Positions 1 through 13,576 of a DNA stretch of 64,000 nucleotides are shown piece by piece (within the stretch, counting starts at the first letter, position 1; each line of letters starts with the position of its first letter). A program made the position numbers and the translations under genes. Below the pieces are notes generated by a model that worked only from the letters and a program-made list of their open reading frames with translations, was not told the origin of the DNA and made no database searches. The stretch comes from Riptortus pedestris (lineage: Eukaryota; Arthropoda; Insecta; Hemiptera; Alydidae). The stretch spans positions 107,292,001 through 107,356,000 of the forward strand of contig CM032230.1 of NCBI GenBank assembly GCA_019009955.1. Direction: 5' to 3'.

Positions 1-188
1 AACTTTCCAACTCTTTTTCTATCAAGGACTCTTGGGCTTCTCAGGTGCGAAGTTATATTTAGGAATGCGCCGCTCCACTTTCTCTTCCTAGATAGCTTTA
101 AGCTCCATTATATATTTCAGACCAGAATGCATTGGACTTAACCTTTGTGTACTTTTATTATTTTTTTTACTTTTATATTGATGAGAAA

Positions 189-201
189 TTCAAGTTATAA
201 G
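189..201 (+). repeat. Target-site duplication of the Penelope-like element, left copy
   Basis: TTCAAGTTATAAG, identical to 1662-1674 on the other side of the element. Confidence 0.8.
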
Positions 202-1661
202 TCTGAGTTGGTATTCTGGCAGGTGGAAGTGACTTCAAATGTAGGTAGGATGAAAAAATGTAGGCTACGGTTCCACTATAATAATCTATTAACACGGCAA
301 AGCGCTTTCAATGCTGTGCATCATCGTCAGTGCCCTGTTGACACACACAATAATAGTTTCAATTTTCTATAGAATATGTTAGGTACATATAACAAAAAAC
401 TTATTTTTCTTAGGACTAAAAACATATAAAATCTAACGTGGAACTAAATAAAATATAAAACATTTCAATCATCAACAGTTATTTTTAAATTAGGTTGGTA
501 CAAGTAGACAGTTAAAGCTAACTGAAAGAAACCCTATATGAACAAAGACGTTTTACAAAACAAAGAAGAGAAAGGGAGACAAAGGGGACTTACCGAAGGC
601 TTTCGATGTTGGCCTGTCGGCTCTTGGAGCTAGACTGGCTTTTCATGCTAGTTGAGGTAAAGAGGCTGTTGGAACAAATTTTAGAGGGCAGACATCCTCT
701 TTAATATTAATGTTTTTCTTTGCCGTTAGAAGGTCCAATCTAATCTCTAGTCCCTCAACCCTGTCCATTTTCCTTCCCTTAGGTAGGTGGTGCAAAACTT
801 CCAATTGTAGAGAGTCCTGGTCATGATTTTCGGCCATTAGGTGTTTTTTCATTTCACTTGTTTTTGTGGTGAAATGTTCTTTAACCCTTGTTTTTATCTT
901 CCTGCCACTCTACCCTACATATGTAGCTTCACAGGAATGGCAAGATATCCGATAGACGCCAGACTTCTCCAGAGCGGAAACAGGATCTTTGGGGTTGGGG
1001 AAGAGATTTTTGAGGGTCTTCTTGCTCCGGTAAGCTGTCTTGATGCCTGCTTTTCCCAGTAAGTTGCCTATTTTCACTGAAAGGGGTTTAATGAAGGAGA
1101 TGCTAAGTGGGTAGCCGGAATTATCATTCCTTTTGTTGGTGGGAGTGATTTGTAACTCTATCTCGGTTTTTCTTCGGAGACGTTTTTCCAACATTCTGTC
1201 GACTAAGTTCTCCGTGTATCCGTTTTTGAGCGCCAAGTATTTGATAAAGGATAATTCTTGGTAGAAGTCTTGTTCTGATAGGGGGATATTGATAAGGCGG
1301 TCGATTAGAAAAGTAAATCCCGACATTTTATATTGAGTGTGGTGGTAGGAATCGGCGGGTATCATGATGTCACTCGTATATATTAAAGGAATGACTTCTC
1401 CCCTCTCTTCTTATTTGGAGATCAAGAAAATTTAACAGGCCCTCTTTTTCAACTTCTACTGTGAACTTAACAGACCTATTTTAGTCCTAAGAAAAATAAG
1501 TTTTTTGTTATATGTACCTAACATATTCTATAGAAAATTGTAACTATTATTGTGTGTGTCAACAGGGCACTGACGATGATGCACAGCATCGAAAGCGCTT
1601 TGCCGTGTTAATAAATTATTATAGTGGAAGCGTAGCCTACATTTTTTCATCCTACCTACAT
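202..1661 (-). mobile_element. Penelope-like retroelement, 5'-truncated, with inverted terminal repeats
   Basis: A coding remnant on the - strand lies between two inverted copies of a ~185-bp repeat (about 235-420 and 1482-1660; near-identical, including GCATCATCGTCAGTGCCCTG). TTCAAGTTATAAG occurs directly on both sides (189-201 and 1662-1674), a 13-bp target-site duplication. Penelope elements are known for terminal repeats in inverted orientation and variable target duplications. Near-identity of the arms suggests a fairly recent insertion. The ORF at 145-372 is only the terminal repeat read on the + strand. Confidence 0.85.
643..1380 (-). pseudogene. Penelope-like RT C-terminus and GIY-YIG endonuclease, with internal stop
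   Basis: Reading from 1380 leftward, MIPADSYHHTQYKMSGF matches the end of the Penelope reverse transcriptase. A long thumb/linker follows, then SGVYRISCHSC and ATYVG, the GIY-YIG core. Directly after YVG comes TAG where the family has Gln, then SGRKIKTRVKEHFTT and EMKKHLMAENHD, the rest of the endonuclease, to a stop near 643. The piece is otherwise one open frame with a single stop. The RT catalytic core is missing because the copy is 5'-truncated near 1480. Confidence 0.85.
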
Positions 1662-1674
1662 TTCAAGTTATAAG
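1662..1674 (+). repeat. Target-site duplication of the Penelope-like element, right copy
   Basis: TTCAAGTTATAAG, identical to 189-201. It marks the other edge of the insertion. Confidence 0.8.
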
Positions 1675-2457
1675 GCTTAGATAGTTGTACATAATTGTGG
1701 CTTTCACATACATAACTCAAGCTATACATAAGACCTAGTCTGTAAGTTTGTGTTCACCTTCTGTTTTAATTTAGTGGCTTAATTTGCACTATCTAAGGTG
1801 TTATAATTGCAGAAAATCATGTATTTTTTGTTGGAAATAAGTGAATCGGGCTATTCTATATCGTGAAGCTTATTTAAAATTTATAATTTTTGAGGACAGT
1901 GTTATTTATAATTAAGTTATTTTAGATCCGCGAATTGTAAATAAAAACACTAATACTGTTATTATATTTATATATAACTCTAAACTCCTATCTGAGTTTT
2001 ATATTTATTTTTAACTCCAATTCAATAGTGTTGTTTATAAACAATGATACAATTTTTTCAATTTAAACCTGTTGTAGTTTTAAGTATTATTACAATGCAG
2101 ACAAACATAATCTCCTGCAAATGTACACACACACTTTATTTTAGTGTAATCGTTTTGTTGAGATTTTTTTTATTTCTACCAAACTTGGTATTTAAACATT
2201 TCAAAGATTTTTTAGTAGCCCGAAATTGGGCTAGGAGGAATGGGGTTTAGGAAATAGGTAAATTTGGCGATATCTGCTTTATTATACATTAGATCAAAAA
2301 ATTTGTTGTGTCAATTTTTTTTTTATAAAGTAACATCCTGCAATTCTTCATTCAACATTTTTCTCCATCTCAGAAATTAACCAAGTTATTTATTTATTTT
2401 TTTCAGCTTTCAATAAACCTCCACTCATCCCATTTTTACTTTAACCTATTATATCAG

Positions 2458-2459
<2 letters not shown>

Positions 2460-2516
<57 letters not shown>
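2460..2516. repeat. (AT)n microsatellite
   Basis: About 28 perfect AT units. Confidence 0.95.
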
Positions 2517-2518
<2 letters not shown>

Positions 2519-2599
2519 AGCATGGATTCCAAGCCACCTAGAGGGGACGTTTAAGTTTAACGTGAGATGTTTAGTGAATAGAGTAGCTGTACTGTAGAA

Positions 2600-3210
2600 A
2601 ATCATATTTTCAATATGATTGTTTGTATAACATTATCCAGTGTGACTCATAATAATGGATGCATTGCAAATCTTTGATTTTATCCACTATTTTAAACCCC
2701 ACTCCTGGATCAATTTCAGCTATTTATGAACTTCATCTTTAGTTTTACAATAAATGTTTTAAAAAAAAAGATGAGTAATAATGAAACTAAAATATGACTG
2801 CTATAGCAGATACATGTATGCGCGCATGCACGCACACACACACATGTTTATGTAAACGTTTATATCGTTAAAATGTGATTGCAGTCCGATATTCATTGAA
2901 GGTAAACTAGTGAATTATGAAAAAACAAATTGAATATCATTCACTTATTTATTTCCTACTTAACATTTTTCAAGTCCTTTATGACAACTCTTCAGGAGTT
3001 GTACAAATAATGTAAAATAAGTCAACCTTACCACTGAGGTGTTCACATCAAGCTAACCTCAGTGGTAAGGGTGAATTATGGAATATGTAGAATGAGAAAT
3101 AAATAAGTGATAGATATTCAGTGGGCTTTTTTCATCTGTTGACCTACCGTGTTATACCTTCAGTAAACTTTTATATAAATGTGAACACTTAAGGGAAATC
3201 TGCTAAAATT
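2600..3210 (+). repeat. Degenerate copy of the unclassified ~570-bp repeat family (copy H)
   Basis: The middle (2690-2760) matches the family's conserved CCCACTGGTCCGATTTCAGC block and what follows. A CA/TG-rich microsatellite at 2818-2845 sits where other copies have (TA)n. The end CTTAAGGGAAATCTGCTAAA at 3189-3208 is the family's 3' terminus. A ~190-bp hairpin is inserted in it. Confidence 0.55.
2932..3120. mobile_element. Palindromic MITE-like hairpin
   Basis: Outer arms TGAATATC.TTCACTTATTTATTTC (2932-2956) and its inverse (about 3094-3119) enclose an inner perfect stem CCTTACCACTGAGGT / ACCTCAGTGGTAAGG (3028-3071). It is probably a small foldback element inserted in repeat copy H. Confidence 0.55.
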
Positions 3211-3813
3211 ATAATAGAAATATGTTCTGTGAGTCATCATCATCTTGATCTAAAGACTATTTTAATTCAAATGGGCGGTTTTGCAAAACTACAATTGGAA
3301 TTTTTATACAACCACTGAAACTATTAAGCGTTATGATTTTATCAACCATTGTTTTCTTCTTTTGACGAATAATTGATCCCATTTCATACCTTTATCTATT
3401 TCTTCTCTAAGGCTATGGTTAGATTTCCACTTTGAGAAAATGGATATTGTACTTCTTTGTTTGCTTTCAATAATTTTATTATGTCCATTGTGCTAAAAAG
3501 AGTGCATTTTCAGAAAATTATATCATTGACTCCAATTATTCCAAAGATGCCTATAGAGGCATTCTATCATATCACCAGTAATGGCGCTATTTCAGCTGAT
3601 ACATTCATCATCTCATATCACTTTGAAATTTCGTTCATTTATTTAATTAAATGCTTAAGCAACTACTGATTTTTGTTGACACATATTTTTGCTTTTATAA
3701 TAAATTTTGTTTTGGCTTTTTAGAACTGATTTATTGTTCGAAAATAGAATTAAACCATATATTCTACTTGACCTAAATCATAATGGAATAAAATTATATT
3801 TTTATTTTTACAG

Positions 3814-3963
3814 GTATTTTGAGCTTCACATTTGCACTTTTGGAGTGAGGCCGTATGCCCATATGGTGGCACATATATTAGATAAAGAAGCTCGTTTGTT
3901 TTCGAACAGGATTCTCTCCAGGGATGAGTGTCTTCATGCAAATTCTAAACACGCTAATTTAAA
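3814..3963 (+). CDS. Fcp1: Fcp1 exon a: FCPH/HAD catalytic domain, middle
   Basis: The acceptor is a T-rich tract ending in CAG, the donor is GTAAGC. The exon begins with the last base of a codon and ends two bases into a Lys codon. It encodes YFELHICTFG (the HAD motif II region with its Thr), RPYAHMVAHILD and LFSNRILSRDEC, the signature core of FCP1-type phosphatases. Confidence 0.93.
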
Positions 3964-6900
3964 GTAAGCATAAAACAGTACAATATTTCTTGAAATGCAG
4001 TTTATTTATTCCTTGGGCAAACTTTTTAAGATAATTGGGATTGTATGGTTTGATTTTCTCCTAATGGAAGTAGTAGAAAGTGATAGAATAATTTAAATTT
4101 TTGAACTTAGATATTATTTTTACTATTCTTTTTTCTAGTTTAGGGGTATATTGGTAACACAGCTACACAATAATAACAATACATTGAGTAATTCTAACAT
4201 GACGTAACAATTGCAAAGTTCAATTAGTTTGTAAGATAGGTATATATTTTTTTAAAATTTTATGAAAATGTGCTAAAATTTGTGCAACAGTGTTAGTTGT
4301 AATACATTCGGAGAACAATGAGTTGTGGGATCAATTCCAGGTTGGGCAAAGGAATTTATTTTGTGCCTGGTTCATTAATTAATGTTCCTAATGGCAAAGA
4401 ATCTTCTCCGTTATGACTTTATTCTTATTGCTACCTCCTCACACAATACATAAAGCTGTTACAATATCATTTATTAGTTCAAAAAATCCTACCCATATGT
4501 CTAGGATCCTACTCATATATGTCCTTTGAAAAATATGTGATGTGTGAAGAGAGAGACAGAAAGAGAGGGTCTGAGAGGGGGGTGGGGAGAGAGAGAGATT
4601 CAGTGTGCGAGGGTGTTGCATACATTTCCTCTATACTCTTTGTATTGGAACTTTTTTTGGCGATATTACTATAGTGCAATTCCTTTATAATGATTTGTTT
4701 TTATTTACCCCTCATGATACTTAAGATATTTTATAATTAAATTATTTTGCAGACAGTGTCCTGTTAAGTCCTGTAATAAATTAGGCATTATTTTAATATT
4801 ATTTATTTATATATTTCGGAGCTTCCCAACTAGGGCGATATTGCTCTAAACAAAAATAAAATACCATAAACATAAGATAAAAATAGAGTAGAATAGAAAT
4901 ACAATAAAAAAGGAATAGGTAGCAACACAGTACAACAAAACACAAAAATAGAAATCAAGAAAGAATAACAAAATGCCAAAACAGAAAACAATTATATTAG
5001 AATATTTTTATTTAATATTTAATAAGAATATCGTAATTTAATTGGCCACTCTGTGAAGCAGAATTATTAGATACTTATTTAGATACATAAAAATATTTAT
5101 AGAAATTAGTAATTTATCATTTATTTTAGGGCTTTATTTCCTTGTGGAGATGAACTTGTATGTATTATCGATGACAGAGAAGATGTTTGGGATTTTTCTC
5201 CAAATGTAATACCAGTTAAGCCTTATCACTTCTTTAGAAACACTGGTGACATTCATAATGATACTAGGGTTCAGATGCCTCCTGGTGTAGCTACAGATTA
5301 CCTTGCTCCAGGTGAGACTTACTTCTATTATTTCCCTTTTGTATATTTTTAGTATAAAAGCAGATTTGCTGTCTCTGTTGGGTTTTAGGTTAACATTAGC
5401 TTTGTTATATCCATGGCATTCCTGATATCACCTGTGCTTTTAAAAAGTACTTCAATCAGGTGTAGCGTAAAGTAAGCAATATGTCCCAAGTGTCTATGTA
5501 ACTTCCTTCAAATTTATTTTGGACATGAAATTATTTGTGATATAACTTCTGAAAAGTAAAAATCTCGTGATTAGGAGTGGGGTTAACTGAAGGCTGAATA
5601 CAAAAAATACAAGCAACATGCCTAATATTCAAGTTAGAGACAAAGTAAATACAACAAAAATTGTAGGGCATTTAATCTTTAATTTTGTTTTGTTTTTTTA
5701 TTATTCATTATAGTGTTTAATAAATTACTAATATATTTTATTTTTTACAAACTCATTAAATAAAATCCTTAGTCCCACTCTGGCTAGAAAAGGGTGGTAA
5801 CCTATAGATAACCCATCACAATTAGTCATAATAGCATAAAGTGATGTAAATAAATAACAATAACTTTTTTTGTTTTATTTTATTCGTTTATAGGAGTGAA
5901 GATAAAAGAAAAAGCTGAGAATGAAGAGGAGCAGACTGATCAAATTGAAGTTGAAGAAGAAGATGATTATTTAATATACCTCACAAGCATTCTTAAAAGG
6001 GTCCACAAAATGTTTTATGAAGTTTATGATAAGGTAATAAACCCATATTTCTTTGAAGTAAAAATTTCATTTGTTTTATTAAAGTATATGTAAGATAATG
6101 GTTTCATTTATTTCTATATGAGGGGTCAGGTTAGCCACGTCAGTTAAGGTGTAGGTCTTAATCTCATATGGTAAACCTAGAGTAGCAAGTTTGATTCCTG
6201 CCTGAGCAATAGGAATTTATTTAGTGACGGACTCATTAAATAAAATCCTTAGTCCCACCCTGGGCAGAAAAGGGTGGTAACCTGTAGATAACCCATCCCA
6301 ATTGCCACAGTAGCATAAAGTGGACGTAAATAAATAAATATTTCTATATTACTCATATTTTATAAACACTAGCAACACCACTTTAATGCTAAAATATTAT
6401 GATTTATTCCGTGATAAATAGCATTGCTGTTTGTTAACAGCAATTTGCTAATGTCTGTGTTTATGCAATTTGATGTACTCTGTTTAGCATCTTGATTAGG
6501 ATATCCTTAGATAAGGAATCCTGTATTAGTTGAGTCTATTTTTTTTCGTTATGGAAACTTTAAAACTTAGTTAATATTCCTTTCCTAAAGAATTTAACAA
6601 GATTTAAATAGTGTTTTAGAATTTTCACTGTTATCTTGCATTATATAAATTCTTCCATTTATTTTAAAATTTGTTTTCTGTGCTTTAGAAAATATATGGT
6701 GTTGCTGAAGTGAAATGGGTTATTGACCACTTGCGATCCAAAGTTCTTGAAGAGTGTGAAATCGCATTCTCAGGTCTTGTGCCTCTACGAACTAAATTAG
6801 AAGAATCAGAACCAGCTTTATTGGCTACTAGACTAGGAGCAAAGGTCACACACTCTCTTAAACCAACTACTACTCACCTTGTCGCAGCTGGAAAAGGGAC

Positions 6901-9900
6901 TGCCAAGGTATATTTTCCACAAGTGTGGTATATTTAAAAATTTGAAAATTGTCTACAGCTTTAAACAGATTCTAAGCTTTTAATGGTGGTCAATTACATT
7001 GTCACTAGAGACAAGAATTTTGGTATTCTTTGTCCTCTATAACAGTAATAATATTACACTAACAAATTACTGGAATTAATTAACTTAGGAAAATATTGGG
7101 AAGAAGTGGACAGATATTAGGATGAAAGGGAAGTAGCATTAGCCTAATTGCTTGATCATAACTGTCAATCCTAGTCACAATTGATGAAATGGGATGGGTC
7201 ATGGTGCACTCTTCGAGTACAAAATGGTTCGTCACTATTTCCAGTATAATTGACCTGTTGAAAAAAAGTTAAGTATAATAGTTGTATGTACTAAAACGAT
7301 CTACAACTTTATGAATTATTTTTGCCCATAACCAAAATTTTTCCAAGAAAAATATGAAAAACTATTTTTATTTACTTCCACAAAAATAAATTGATTTTTA
7401 AAATTTCAACAAACAACAAATGATGCTGTAAGTTAAACTTTCTCTTTTCTGGCCAAGCTGTAATTGTTATTAATCATAATATTTGGATCTCATTATCAAC
7501 TGAGAATGTCATTGTCCTAAAATGTTTTTTTTTCTTTTACAAAATTTGTATATTTTTTTTATTGTATCGTCTACTTTCAGGTGGTGTAAATAAGTAACCT
7601 TACTACGCAATTTTTCCCCAGAAAATGCATAAAACTAGAAAAAAAAAGCTTTGAATTGTTTAAAATTTGTAAATATATGTTAAAATGCACAGTTAAAATC
7701 ATTGAAAAATGTTCAATTAATGAATAAAGTAATTGTGAATTGTTAAGGTATGGGTTGGAAAAATAATTAGTTTTCTCTAAATACCACCAACCAGAAAAAG
7801 GAAATTGACTATTCATTTCAATAAATTTAATTTTTCATAAACAAAATCGATTTTTATGTATTGACAGTATAAGAAATGCTTCATTTAAAAAGAACAAAAA
7901 GTATAAATTATACTTAATAAAATTAACAATCATCTAAGTTTTTGTTAAAAATAAATGAGCTCTGTGTGAGAAAAAAAAAAGAAGAGAAAACTGTTTACCC
8001 TATTTTCCTCAGAAAAATTTTTATGTGAAAATACGGTTCATATAAAAACATTTCTTTCATACTTTTACGCTTGAATTGTTTTCAATTGGAGGTCTAGTTT
8101 CACCAAAAAAACTTTTTCCACACTAAAAGTGCATCCCATTTCATCCCTTGTGACTCAGATTTTTGTGAATTTATTTTTCCTATTACTAGTGCTTCTTTCC
8201 TTTCCAACAATTTAGGTACTATTTTAATCTTTATTGCTTTTGCCATTTTAAGTGGCTTCTGGATTGGTCTAATTAGTAAATATAAATGTATGCATCAATT
8301 TAGCTATATATATATATTTTTTTTTTATTTCAACAGGTACATCTGGCTAAGAAAATGAAAGACCTGAAAGTAGTGAACCCTCACTGGCTACTTACTTGTA
8401 CACATAGGTGAGTTGACGTATATTTTTTTTGTTCATGTAAAATTAATTGAAATTATAAAAATATGTATATATTTTTTCATTATTTTAAATGCAAAGTTCA
8501 TTTTAGAGAGCATACTATTGTCATAGGTTGTATAAATTCACACACACACACACACACATACACGTTTGTATCAACACATCAGTATGAAAAAATTTAAATC
8601 AAAGAACAATGACTACAAACTAAGTGTTCCTCCTAATAAATATATCTGCCTGTTGAAAGTTGAAAATTATTAATCTTCTGGATGTCAATTATTTTATAGG
8701 TTAGGGGTTTTTCATTATTTACCTTATTTTATAGGTGGGAAAAAGTTGATGAAAGGTTATATGATATTGGAGCTGACTTTGGACCATTGCCTCCTCAGTT
8801 TGGTCGAAGTGGAGCTAAAGGAGTGCCTACAAGTTTAATAACACTTTCTCAGGTAAAATGAATTTATAATATTATTTAGATTTACCATTGTATCTTCTGT
8901 AATGAACAAAATTCTAGAGTACAATTAAAAGAATTCAATTGTAATCAAAATATTTCCTTCAACCCAAACTGAAAATCTCACCCATGAAGGTCCTGCTTTT
9001 GATAAGTAGGTATCTGCCCTATTATGTTTCTATATGGTGTGCCTAACTGGAGTTCAATTTTCCTTTTCTAAAATAGGCTCACAATTTTATCAAAATGGAT
9101 AATTGTCTTCTACATGGTCTAATTTATAAGTCACAAATATTTCGTCTTTCCTCAAATGATATATTTTCTTGTGTGAGAGTCTTTGCTTCATTGTCATACA
9201 TGACCACAGGTCTAATCACCGTTTTATATATCATGAGTTTCTAAGAGAGGCACTTGAACTGAGTTTTCTGCAGGGCATAAAAGCATCAATCATTCCTTGG
9301 AATCAGTTACTAAGTCTAGGCATTTGTTGCATGTGGTAAGTTATCTCCCTTGCTTTCCTAATTCCCTCAAATCTCTTTTCTATTAGCTATATCTTTCCCT
9401 CCTTGTGAATGTATTAGTTCCTCTGGAATAAGGTGATTTTTTTTTTGTTGCCAAATTTTGTTATTAACACCTGGACAGCTGATGTTTTATCAAAATGTTC
9501 ATATTGGTGACGGGAATTTTTTTTATTATTATTAGCAGTTGTTTAGCATGTTATTTTTACTTAATTTTGAATATATTTAATACGGTTTTAATTTTTTACT
9601 TTGAGAAAATAATATGTCTTTAGCTGACCCAGAGAAACTTAATAATTCATAAGGCAAGTATAATAATACATTTCACTATTTAATATGTTTAGATGAATTA
9701 TTCTGGTGTTTTTTGTTTCTTTGGACACAAATAAGTCCTTTTTAATTTTTTTAAAATGAGATTCAAATAAATCTCCAACTAAATATTTTATAGTAGGCAA
9801 CTGAGTGTAATAAGTGACAGCATTTGTCTTATAGTAATTAATACAAATTCTAATATCTTGTTCCTTGTTAAAAAAATAGCTATGCATAATTTACTGCTAT

Positions 9901-12900
9901 TATTAATTGAAAAATGAGGTAGTTATTGGTTAGCAGGAGGCTACTCATTTAAAGATGATTATTAAATCATAAGAAAAAGAAAATAAGTTTATTATTTAAA
10001 ATTGCATTTCTAGAAATTATATCACTTCTAAAGATTACTAAATTCGTTGAACTTGGTTCTAAGATAATGCCAGATTGCTGGAAAGGTGACAATACTAAAC
10101 AACTGGAAAAAGCGGGGTTTCAATATCAGAAAGTAAATTATAAGTATAATTTCATTGATTCTGATACTGGTGCACTTACACAAAATGTTTGAACGATGTA
10201 GGGTTGTGCTAAATGGCGCAAAAAAAAAAAAAAAAAGTAAAGGGGTACTATCAGACACCATTTGGACAGCTACCTTGCAGAGTTCATGTGGCAGGCAATG
10301 GCCATAGACGACCACTTTATGCGGCTATCGCTAATTTATAATAACATTTTGTCATTTATAAATTCTAGGAGTGTTATTTTAAAGAATAAAGAGATTTTCT
10401 TTTTATTATGATTTAATAATCACCTCTAATTATAAATTCTATAAGTGTTATTTTAAATGATAAAGTGATTTTCTTCTTATTAGGATTTCATAATCATCTG
10501 TAAATGAGTGGCCTCCCGTTAACCGATAAGTACCAAAAATAATTATACATTACTTAAAATTACCTTTGATAAAAAAATAAAGAATACATTTTCGGCCAAA
10601 AGCAAAATCGGTTGAAGTGGGCCGTTCAAAGATGTGAAGAAATAGATAGTTCAAAGTGCAAAGAATAGATTAATTGAGAAAGGCTAGAAGTATCCCTATT
10701 CATTTTATGCACCGTCTCATGGATTCAACAAAATCTTAGCTGCATTCTGTCTTAATAGTCACAAATATGTTAGCATTAGCTAATCAGAAGTTACAAACAG
10801 TTGATGAGGGTTCGAGCGAAGAAATAATTTAATATCAAGATAATATCTAATCCATGTTTTGAGCGAACTCGCAAGTAACTCAATTTTGTTTATGAATTAT
10901 GACAAAATTAAGGTTTAAACCATTCATTCTTGAAACGATGTTTTTATCAACTAATTCTAAGGTCTTTAAAAACAAAGAAAAATATCAAATGGGAGAATGT
11001 TCTTATAACTATATTATAACTCTACACCAAACTTTTTATCATCACCTGAATTTTATCAAGTTCTGAAAACTCCACTAATAAAAAAAAAACTGTAAACAGA
11101 GCAAAGTGAATAAAGAAAACTATAGACCATCTACAATCATAAATTTATCTAAATTACAGTTAACCGATGTCGAAACAAAATTATTGGAAAAAGGACTCAT
11201 TTTCGCACCAACACCGAATAATATTCCACTTGACTGTATAATAGCATCTGTGAAGACTAGCCTCTTCCAATTAGACGATAATATGGCAGCTGAAATTAGG
11301 TTAGACGTCGCACATGCACTTAAAACAGCTCGAAAACCCAAAATGAATCTTTTACGAGAAGTTTCCACCCTTAAAAATTTAAAAAGTAGAAAATACATAA
11401 TAATTACTAAAGCTGTTAAAGGCAATTCAACAGTAGTTATGGATATAGATATCTATAAAACAAAAATAAATAGTCTTTTAGATCCACTGGTGTACGAAAA
11501 AGGAATTAAATAAATACCCGACCAGAATTATTGAAAACAAAATAAAGAGAATCCTAAAAAACAGCAAATTGGATAAAAAAACATTGAAGGAGTTGTTACC
11601 CCGAGACTCAAGAATACCACGTATTTACGTTTTATCAAAGATCCATAAGAAAGATACTCCATTTAGACTGATAGTATCTATGATAGGTGCACCAACATAC
11701 CTACCCAGTAAAGTGTTAGCCCATTTGAGCCCATTCATAGGCCACACACCATCGTACGTTAAGAATTCTACCCACCTAGTGGAACTACTAAAGAAAGTAG
11801 AAACAATGGATTCTGACATATTAGTCAGCTTTGATGTCGAGACATTATTTACTAACGTCCCAGTACAAGACTCCATCAATCTAGTAAAATAGAAAGGTTG
11901 GTTAAATAACGAGATGTTAGATTTATTTAAATTAGTACTATTATATGTTATTTTCAATATGACAACAACATATACAAACAAAAACGAAGGACTTGCTATG
12001 GGAAACCCCTTGCCGTCAATTGTGGCCTATCTCTTCATGGAAGATCTCGAAATGTCAGCCTTAGAAAAATGGGCAGTAAAATCCAAATTGTTTATGGCTT
12101 AGATATGCAGACGACTGCTTCATAATTTTGCAACACGGCTAAGAACAACTAATGAATTTTTTTAACTTCATGAACAAACAACACCCACAGATCAAATTCA
12201 CCATAGAATTAGAAAATGAAGGGAAATTAGCGTTTCTTGATCTTTTAATAATTAAAGAGGGCTATAATAGATTCAGAGTCTAATATCCTGTTGTGAATGA
12301 TTTCCTATTCTTATACATGGTAAGGTGTCTTCTTCATGTTTAATGAAAAAATGAATTGGAGCACTGCTGTAATTGTTTTGTAGGTTATATAACAAGTTAT
12401 CGCCAAAAGTTTATTTTTTACCAATAATATAACCTATTTTTATCATTTGTTGATAAATTTTGGCAGGAATCATAATTCAGATTTAGCTATCTGGTATTAA
12501 AGAATTGTTTGCTTATCAGGAGGACATGGATGCAATGGCTGAAGAAGTTGGAGATCTCTCCGACAGTGATTCGGAGAAAGAAGGTACATTACTTTGTAGC
12601 TATCTTCAGTAGCATGGATTCAATTTCAATTTTATTCTTTTTCTTAATTTTAAAAATTAATACCCACTTTATGCTACAAAGGTAAATCTTTTCTAAAACG
12701 TTTTTTTTGTTAGGATACAAATAAGCTGTTGTAGTTTATTAATTTCTTACATTTTTGTGTGGGGTACTCAGCGAAGAAAATTCCTAACTCGGAGAATTTC
12801 ATATAATATTTTCTCAGTGGTACATAATAATACATTTTACAGTGTTCTTGAATTACATATGCTAATTTGCTTTTTACAATTTATTTTCATGCATTCTATT

Positions 12901-13504
12901 TATGGGAAAGATTTCTGTGGTTTATCTGCTTTTTACAAGTTTTTGGTCAGCGACAGATACTAAACATTTAATAATAGAGGTAAGGGAAGCTATGAAAACC
13001 TCAAAGAGAACTGTTTTGTGGTTTCATTTGTGACTAAAGTATTTGTTGTCCAACTATAATATTGTTTGTGAATAATACAAGATCAATGTCCAAAGTATTT
13101 GTAACTTCAGGCATGCATTAATATGAGTGTCTGTTTCTATATGTTAATGTCAACTGTTTCATATAATATCATGCGAGGGGGAGAGAGGGAGTATTTATGT
13201 TCATACTTTCATTACTATTCTGAAATATTTAATTTTTATTATTATTGTGATATTTCTTTTACAAGATTTGTAATGAGTGTGCAGTGTGTGTAATAAATTG
13301 TTAGTTTATGTTGGAGGGTAAATAAGGGAAAAATATATAGTAGAATTGTAATGTTCGAGCTGCTTGACTACTTAGCCTTCTAGAATACAAATAATTCTTG
13401 TTTGAGAGCTCACGACCGTCTTGTTTTCATATTTTAAAAAAATTAGAGATAGATTATAATTCTAGTGCAATATTATTAGATCAACATTCCTTATTCTTTA
13501 CTTC

Positions 13505-13576
<72 letters not shown>

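Larger units (their letters stand above)
1675..3813. other. Intronic or upstream DNA left of the first visible Fcp1 exon
   Basis: AT-rich DNA with no convincing exon. It holds an (AT) microsatellite, a degenerate copy of the unclassified repeat family and a nested hairpin (own entries). The missing 5' exons of Fcp1 were looked for as a DLDQTL-like motif and not found. Confidence 0.6.
8853..12519 (+). other. Fcp1 intron f-g: repeat-filled
   Basis: Intron of 3.7 kb holding the LINE fragment, foldback element and Penelope RT remnant listed separately. No other structure was recognised. Confidence 0.8.

Noticed and set aside
145..372. 75-codon + frame
   Set aside because: It lies in the terminal repeat of the Penelope-like element; the inverted copy at 1482-1660 shows that it is repeat sequence.
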